From Arcanobacterium wilhelmae (GTDB lineage Bacteria > Actinomycetota > Actinomycetes > Actinomycetales > Actinomycetaceae), in NCBI RefSeq assembly GCF_029632765.1, contig NZ_CP121247.1, forward strand, positions 1,736,001 to 1,800,000: DNA of 64,000 nt, in the 5' to 3' direction. Under the pieces are notes generated by a model that saw nothing but the letters and a program-made list of their open reading frames with translations, ran no database searches and was not told the DNA's origin. Positions 60,129 through 64,000 of the stretch are shown here, piece after piece. How positions within the stretch are numbered: position 1 is the first letter of the stretch; every line of letters starts with the position of its first letter. Position numbers and translations under genes: made by a program.

Positions 60129-61832
60129 CTAGCGGTTGTTGATGTTAGCGAGTGACGTAATTCCGTATCGGCGCATCGCTTCGGGCAGTTCGCGTGCAAT
60201 GTCGCGGCAGGCGTAGGGGTTGAGGAGCGACGCCGTTCCCACCTGCACCGCGGCGGCTCCGGCTTGCATCATTTCGATCACGTCGTCGGCGCTCATCACG
60301 CCGCCGATTCCGACCACCGGGATGTTCACACTTCGCGACACCTCATATACCGCACGCAGAGCCATCGGCAGCACGCCCGGTCCAGAGACCCCGCCCGTGC
60401 CGTTGGAGAGAATCGGCGCGCCGGTGCGGCGATCGAACCGCATTCCGACGAAGGTATTGATCAGCGAAACCCCGGCCGCGCCTTCTGCCTCGCATGCCTG
60501 CGCTACTTGCGCCATCGGCGAGGCCGGCGCGAGCTTCATGATGATCGGTGTGTCGGTAACCTCTCGGATCGCGCGGCACACGGCCGCCGCCGATTCCGGG
60601 GTGTCGGCGAAGGTCGCGCCGCCGGCGTGAACGTTCGGGCAGGAGATGTTCACTTCGAGCCAGGCCACCTGCTCGGAGCGATTGAACGCCGCCGCGACCT
60701 GCGCATACTCCTCCAGCGAGAAGCCGGCGACGTTCGCCATCACCGGCCCGTCGAAGTAGCTCGCGATGCGCGGAAGCTCCTGCGCTACCACGGCTTCCAC
60801 GCCCGGGTTGGCGAGGCCGATCGCGTTGAGCATCCCACCGGGGGCGTCGGCGACGCGCGGGGTCGGGTTCCCCGCGCGCGGGGCGAGCGTTGTGCCCTTA
60901 AAAGAGAAGGAGCCGATCTCGTTGATATCCCATAGCGCGGCGAATTCCGCGCCAAAACCGAAGGTTCCCGACGCCGCGATCACCGGATTTTTGAGACCCA
61001 CTCCCGCAAGCTCCACGGCCGTTTCCAACGACGCCGGTGCCGGATTTTCGTTTGTGCGCAGGCGAACCTGAACCTCCGGTTGGTCGATGAGTACTTCGCC
61101 GGCGTCGAAGACTGGGCCTTCCACACATACGCGCTTCGGGCCGCGAGCGGTATCCACCTTGCAGCCCAGGCATGCGCCGAAGCCGCAGCCCATATGCGCC
61201 TCGAGGCTCAGCGACGCCGAAACTGAGCGCTCCCCCGCCCAGGTTTTGACCGCGCGGAGCATGGGATCCGGGCCGCAGGCGTAGACGTGGGTGGCGCCGT
61301 CGTCGAGAACGTCGGTGACCAGGCCGCGCGTGCCGGCCGAGCCGTCCTGGGTAGCCAGGCGCACCTCGCAACCGGCGGCCTCAAGCTCCCCCGCACCAAA
61401 TACGGCCTCCCCTGTGCGAAAGCCGAGCGCCACGATAGGCCGCGCACCGGCGTCGAGAAGGGCGCGGGCGAGGAACATGATCGGCGGCACGCCTGTTCCG
61501 CCGCCAACCAGCACCGGGCGTTCGCCGGCCGCAGCGGCGTCGAAGCCGTTGCCGAGCGGGCCGAGTAGCGCCACCTCGGCGCCAACCTGAATATCAGCGA
61601 GTGCCCGCGTTCCTGTGCCAACTTTCGCCACGATTACCGCGATCCGGCGCCCATCCTGGCGGGCTACCGCGAATGGGCGGCGCAGGAAAAACCCTGGCAC
61701 CGACACGTTCACGAACTGGCCGGGCAGCGCGTTCATCTCGCGCTCGCACTCGAGCTCGAGCTCGAACACATCCGCCGTCAGCGAGCGCACCGCGCTCACC
61801 TGCGCGCTCATCTCAATCTCGCTGTCACACAT
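60129..61832 (-). CDS. pyrKD: Fused dihydroorotate dehydrogenase: PyrK electron-transfer half plus PyrD catalytic half
   Basis: 567 residues from the ATG at 61832 with AAAGGA upstream. The N-terminal about 255 residues match PyrK: a flavin domain (NVSVPGFFLRRPFAV), NAD-binding VLVGGGTGVPPIMFLARAL and the 2Fe-2S segment CGFGACLGCK with a further Cys in RVCVEG. The C-terminal about 310 residues match class 1B PyrD: GVGLKNPVIAASGTFGFG, NAIGLANPGVE, NISCPN (base Cys), SNGTGGVSG, GGVMSADDVIEMMQAG. Class 1B enzymes normally use two separate chains; here they are one. It oxidises dihydroorotate and passes electrons to NAD. Confidence 0.93.
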   Translation of the reverse strand: MCDSEIEMSAQVSAVRSLTADVFELELECEREMNALPGQFVNVSVPGFFLRRPFAVARQDGRRIAVIVAKVGTGTRALADIQVGAEVALLGPLGNGFDAAAAGERPVLVGGGTGVPPIMFLARALLDAGARPIVALGFRTGEAVFGAGELEAAGCEVRLATQDGSAGTRGLVTDVLDDGATHVYACGPDPMLRAVKTWAGERSVSASLSLEAHMGCGFGACLGCKVDTARGPKRVCVEGPVFDAGEVLIDQPEVQVRLRTNENPAPASLETAVELAGVGLKNPVIAASGTFGFGAEFAALWDINEIGSFSFKGTTLAPRAGNPTPRVADAPGGMLNAIGLANPGVEAVVAQELPRIASYFDGPVMANVAGFSLEEYAQVAAAFNRSEQVAWLEVNISCPNVHAGGATFADTPESAAAVCRAIREVTDTPIIMKLAPASPMAQVAQACEAEGAAGVSLINTFVGMRFDRRTGAPILSNGTGGVSGPGVLPMALRAVYEVSRSVNIPVVGIGGVMSADDVIEMMQAGAAAVQVGTASLLNPYACRDIARELPEAMRRYGITSLANINNR

Positions 61833-61867
61833 CTTGCGTCCTTTCTCCTCTCTCAGTCCCTGGGCCC

Positions 61868-61897
61868 GGGTGCGCCAGGCTCCCGCCCGGCGCACCC
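61868..61897 (-). other. Hairpin between carB and pyrKD
   Basis: A 9-base GC-rich stem (61868-61876 with 61889-61897), loop of 12. No T run and no gene boundary other than the 89-base carB-pyrKD gap; possible mRNA processing or partial termination signal. Confidence 0.5.
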
Positions 61898-61921
61898 AGG
61901 CTCCTCACGAAATCCCGTGCC

Positions 61922-64000
61922 TCAGCGCCCGGCCACCAGCCCGGCGTCTGCGTCGGCGTCGATCGTGGAGATCGGGATCGTGATGTCCTCGAGTACATCG
62001 AGCAGGGCGCCAACCGTATCGAGCGAGGTCAGGAGGGTCACAGCGTGCTCGGTGGCGGCGGCGCGGATGCGCACGCCGTCCGAGAGTTTCGAATCGTCCA
62101 GCCCGGAAGTGTTCACGATGTAGCTGATTTCGCCGCGCATAATCGCATCCTCAATGTCGCTCGAACCCTCGGAAATCTTGCCCATCGCGCGCGTGCGGAT
62201 GCCGTTTTCCTTAAGGAACTGCGCGGTTCCAGCCGTGGCCGCGATATTGAAGCCGAGCTCGTAGAAGCGGCGCACCAGCTCCAGTGCGCGCGGCTTGTCG
62301 TGATCGGCGATCGTGGCGAGCACCGTACCGTGGCCCGCGAGCTTCATGCCCGCCGCTTCGAGCGCCTTGTACAGCGCGCGCTTGAGCGAAGAATCGTAGC
62401 CGATCGCCTCGCCGGTGGACTTCATTTCCGGCGAAAGCACCGCGTCCAGGCCCTTGATCTTGTTGAAGGAGAACACCGGCGCCTTGACAAAGAACCGCTG
62501 CGGCTCGTTCGGGTAGAGCGTGAAGATCCCCTGCTCCTTCAAGCTTTCGCCGAGGATCACGCGAGTAGCGATCGCCGGAAGCGGCACGCCCGTCACCTTG
62601 GACAGGAACGGCACCGTGCGCGAGGAGCGCGGGTTCACTTCGATAATGTAGACGTTCTCGGCCGCGTCCACGATGAACTGCACGTTGAACAGGCCGCGGA
62701 TCCCGATCCCCAGGCCGAGGGCCTTCGCGTAGCGCAGGATCGTTCCCTTCACGGCGTCGGACACCGTGAACGTGGGGTACACCGAGATCGAATCGCCCGA
62801 GTGGACGCCCGTGTGCTCCACCAGCTCCATGATTCCGCCGACGAACACGTCCGTGCCGTCGCAGATCGCGTCCACTTCCAGCTCCTTGCCGGCAATGTAC
62901 TTGTCCACGAGCACCGGGTGGCCGGGCGCGGCGGCGAAGGCTTCGCGCAGGTAGGTGGCGAGGGCGTCGTCGCTGGCGACGATGCGCATCGCGCGCCCGC
63001 CGAGTACGAACGACGGACGTACCAGCACCGGGTAGCCGACGCGCGCGGCGACCGCCAGCCCGGCGTCGACGTCGGTGACGGCCTCGCCCGGAGCCTGCGG
63101 GATGTCGAGCGTGCGCAGGAGCTTTTCGAAGCGGTCGCGATCCTCGGCACGTTCGAGCGCCTCGAGCGACGTTCCGATCAGCGGCGCGCCGCGCTCGGCC
63201 AGGCCGGCCGCTAGGTTGATCGCGGTCTGCCCGCCGAGGGAGGTGATCACGCCAATCGGCTTTTCCGCCTCCACGATCTCCATCACGTCCTCCACGGTGA
63301 GCGGATCGAAGTAGAGCTTGTCGGCGGTGGTGTAGTCGGTGGACACCGTTTCGGGGTTGTCGTTGATGATGATCGCCTCGTAGCCGGCCTCGCGGATTGT
63401 GCGCACCGCGTGCACCGAGGAGTAGTCGAACTCCACGCCCTGGCCGATGCGGATCGGGCCTGCGCCAACCACCACGATCTTCTTGCGGTCCGTAATGATC
63501 GAATCGTTGGCGCCCGCGTAGCTCGAATAGAAGTAGGGGATGTAGGCGCCGGATTTGAGCGTGTCGACCATGCGGAACACCGGGCGGATTCCCGCCTCGG
63601 CGCGTGCGGCCGCCACCTCCGTTTCGCTCACGCCTGCGAGGCGTGCGATCGCCGAATCAGCGAAGCCCATTTCCTTCGCTTCGCGCAGCACCCCGACGAC
63701 GTCGGTGCCCGGCTCTCCCCCAACGCCCGGCTTTCCTGCCAGCGCAAGCTGCGCACCGGCGTCGGCGATCCGCTTCTCCATCGCGACGATGCGCGCGAAG
63801 GACTCGAGGAACACCTCGGTAATCGCGGTGAGTTCGTGGACGTCCGCGATCGGCGCGCCGCGGCGCAGCAACTCGGCAACCGCGAAGAGCGTATCGGAGC
63901 GGAAGTCGGAAAGGTACTCGCGCAGCTCGACGTCGGAGAAGCCCGCGAACTTTGCCATCCACAAGTGATCGACGCCCGTTTCGAGCGAACGCACCGATTT
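61922..64000 (-). CDS. carB: Carbamoyl-phosphate synthase large chain, C-terminal part (runs off the window)
   Basis: The visible part is about 692 residues of the usual 1070 or so. It covers the end of the first carboxyphosphate half, the oligomerisation domain, the second ATP-grasp domain (VVVGAGPIRIGQGVEFDYSS, NNPETVSTDY-like NDNPETVSTDY, SLGGQTAINLA, NVQFIVDAAENVYIIEVNPR in pieces) and the C-terminal allosteric domain (GFNIAATAGTAQFLKENG, ISYIVNTS). It makes carbamoyl phosphate for PyrB and arginine synthesis. About 20 extra residues (AQLALAGKPGVGGEPGTD) sit in the oligomerisation region beside a copy of the recurrent word (63753-63767, encoding IADAGA). carA probably lies just outside. 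Confidence 0.95.
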   Translation of the reverse strand, partial: KSVRSLETGVDHLWMAKFAGFSDVELREYLSDFRSDTLFAVAELLRRGAPIADVHELTAITEVFLESFARIVAMEKRIADAGAQLALAGKPGVGGEPGTDVVGVLREAKEMGFADSAIARLAGVSETEVAAARAEAGIRPVFRMVDTLKSGAYIPYFYSSYAGANDSIITDRKKIVVVGAGPIRIGQGVEFDYSSVHAVRTIREAGYEAIIINDNPETVSTDYTTADKLYFDPLTVEDVMEIVEAEKPIGVITSLGGQTAINLAAGLAERGAPLIGTSLEALERAEDRDRFEKLLRTLDIPQAPGEAVTDVDAGLAVAARVGYPVLVRPSFVLGGRAMRIVASDDALATYLREAFAAAPGHPVLVDKYIAGKELEVDAICDGTDVFVGGIMELVEHTGVHSGDSISVYPTFTVSDAVKGTILRYAKALGLGIGIRGLFNVQFIVDAAENVYIIEVNPRSSRTVPFLSKVTGVPLPAIATRVILGESLKEQGIFTLYPNEPQRFFVKAPVFSFNKIKGLDAVLSPEMKSTGEAIGYDSSLKRALYKALEAAGMKLAGHGTVLATIADHDKPRALELVRRFYELGFNIAATAGTAQFLKENGIRTRAMGKISEGSSDIEDAIMRGEISYIVNTSGLDDSKLSDGVRIRAAATEHAVTLLTSLDTVGALLDVLEDITIPISTIDADADAGLVAGR

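Noticed and set aside
61447..61832. A separate pyrK gene ending inside the fused ORF
   Set aside because: No stop, start or ribosome binding site lies between the PyrK and PyrD halves and the frame is unbroken.

Overview
The window is GC-rich (about 60-65 percent) and reads as the chromosome of a high-GC Gram-positive bacterium, most like the Actinomycetaceae (Actinomyces, Trueperella and Arcanobacterium relatives). The signs are HspR-type heat-shock control with HAIR operators, a DnaK-GrpE-DnaJ-HspR operon, LAxTG sorting signals of the kind used by class E sortases next to classical LPxTG signals, many genes whose -10 box lies 6-7 bases before the start codon (leaderless transcripts), and Ala/Pro/Thr-rich surface proteins. 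The genus is an inference. I saw no rRNA, tRNA, CRISPR array, intact transposase, prophage gene or sortase gene.

Layout. 1-63 is the tail of a plus-strand gene. 175-6908 is a giant LPMTG-anchored adhesin with ~80-residue repeats, G5 domains and a proline-rich stalk, split by a one-base frameshift. 7332-8679 holds a TrmH-type RNA methyltransferase and a phosphoribosyltransferase-like protein. 8962-10444 is an AbiE-type toxin-antitoxin pair with a palindrome over the first start codon. 10499-13781 holds an SDR enzyme, exonuclease III and an unknown protein. 13898-16778 is a methionine import operon (metN-metI-metQ) with its promoter and a SAM riboswitch. Then come a serine hydrolase, a Nudix hydrolase, ClpB with a HAIR site, and a TetR regulator next to a drug-efflux MFS protein.

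23943-42380 is a surface-protein region: the decayed end of one anchored protein, two CAP-domain coiled-coil proteins with LAYTG signals, and two paralogous ExeM/NucH-like nucleases with LAFTG signals. Interspersed are a BCCT transporter, a tiny antitoxin-like protein, GluQ-RS and a GNAT acetyltransferase. 42781-48472 holds an F420/NADP-type oxidoreductase, a CoA-type Nudix hydrolase and the hspR-dnaJ-grpE-dnaK operon. 48839-53509 holds an S9 peptidase, an ROK glucokinase and an MFS transporter. 53539-53794 is a block of tandem palindromic repeats. 53858-57265 is an LPITG protein with thrombospondin type 3 calcium repeats. 57568-64000 is a pyrimidine operon, transcribed carB (partial), pyrKD (fused), pyrF, pyrE, pyrB (fused to a zinc domain).

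Themes. Six anchored proteins plus one relic make about a third of the window a cell-wall locus combining adhesion, extracellular DNA degradation and calcium-dependent stalks. The two protein-quality operons, clpB and dnaK, are tied by matching HAIR sites and by the hspR gene inside the dnaK operon. A short GC-rich word (core ACCGGCGTCGGCG) recurs on both strands, between genes and inside genes, sometimes as the arm of a hairpin. It is the most unexplained signal here, together with the fused pyrimidine enzymes. I found no complete new system that I could defend as such.
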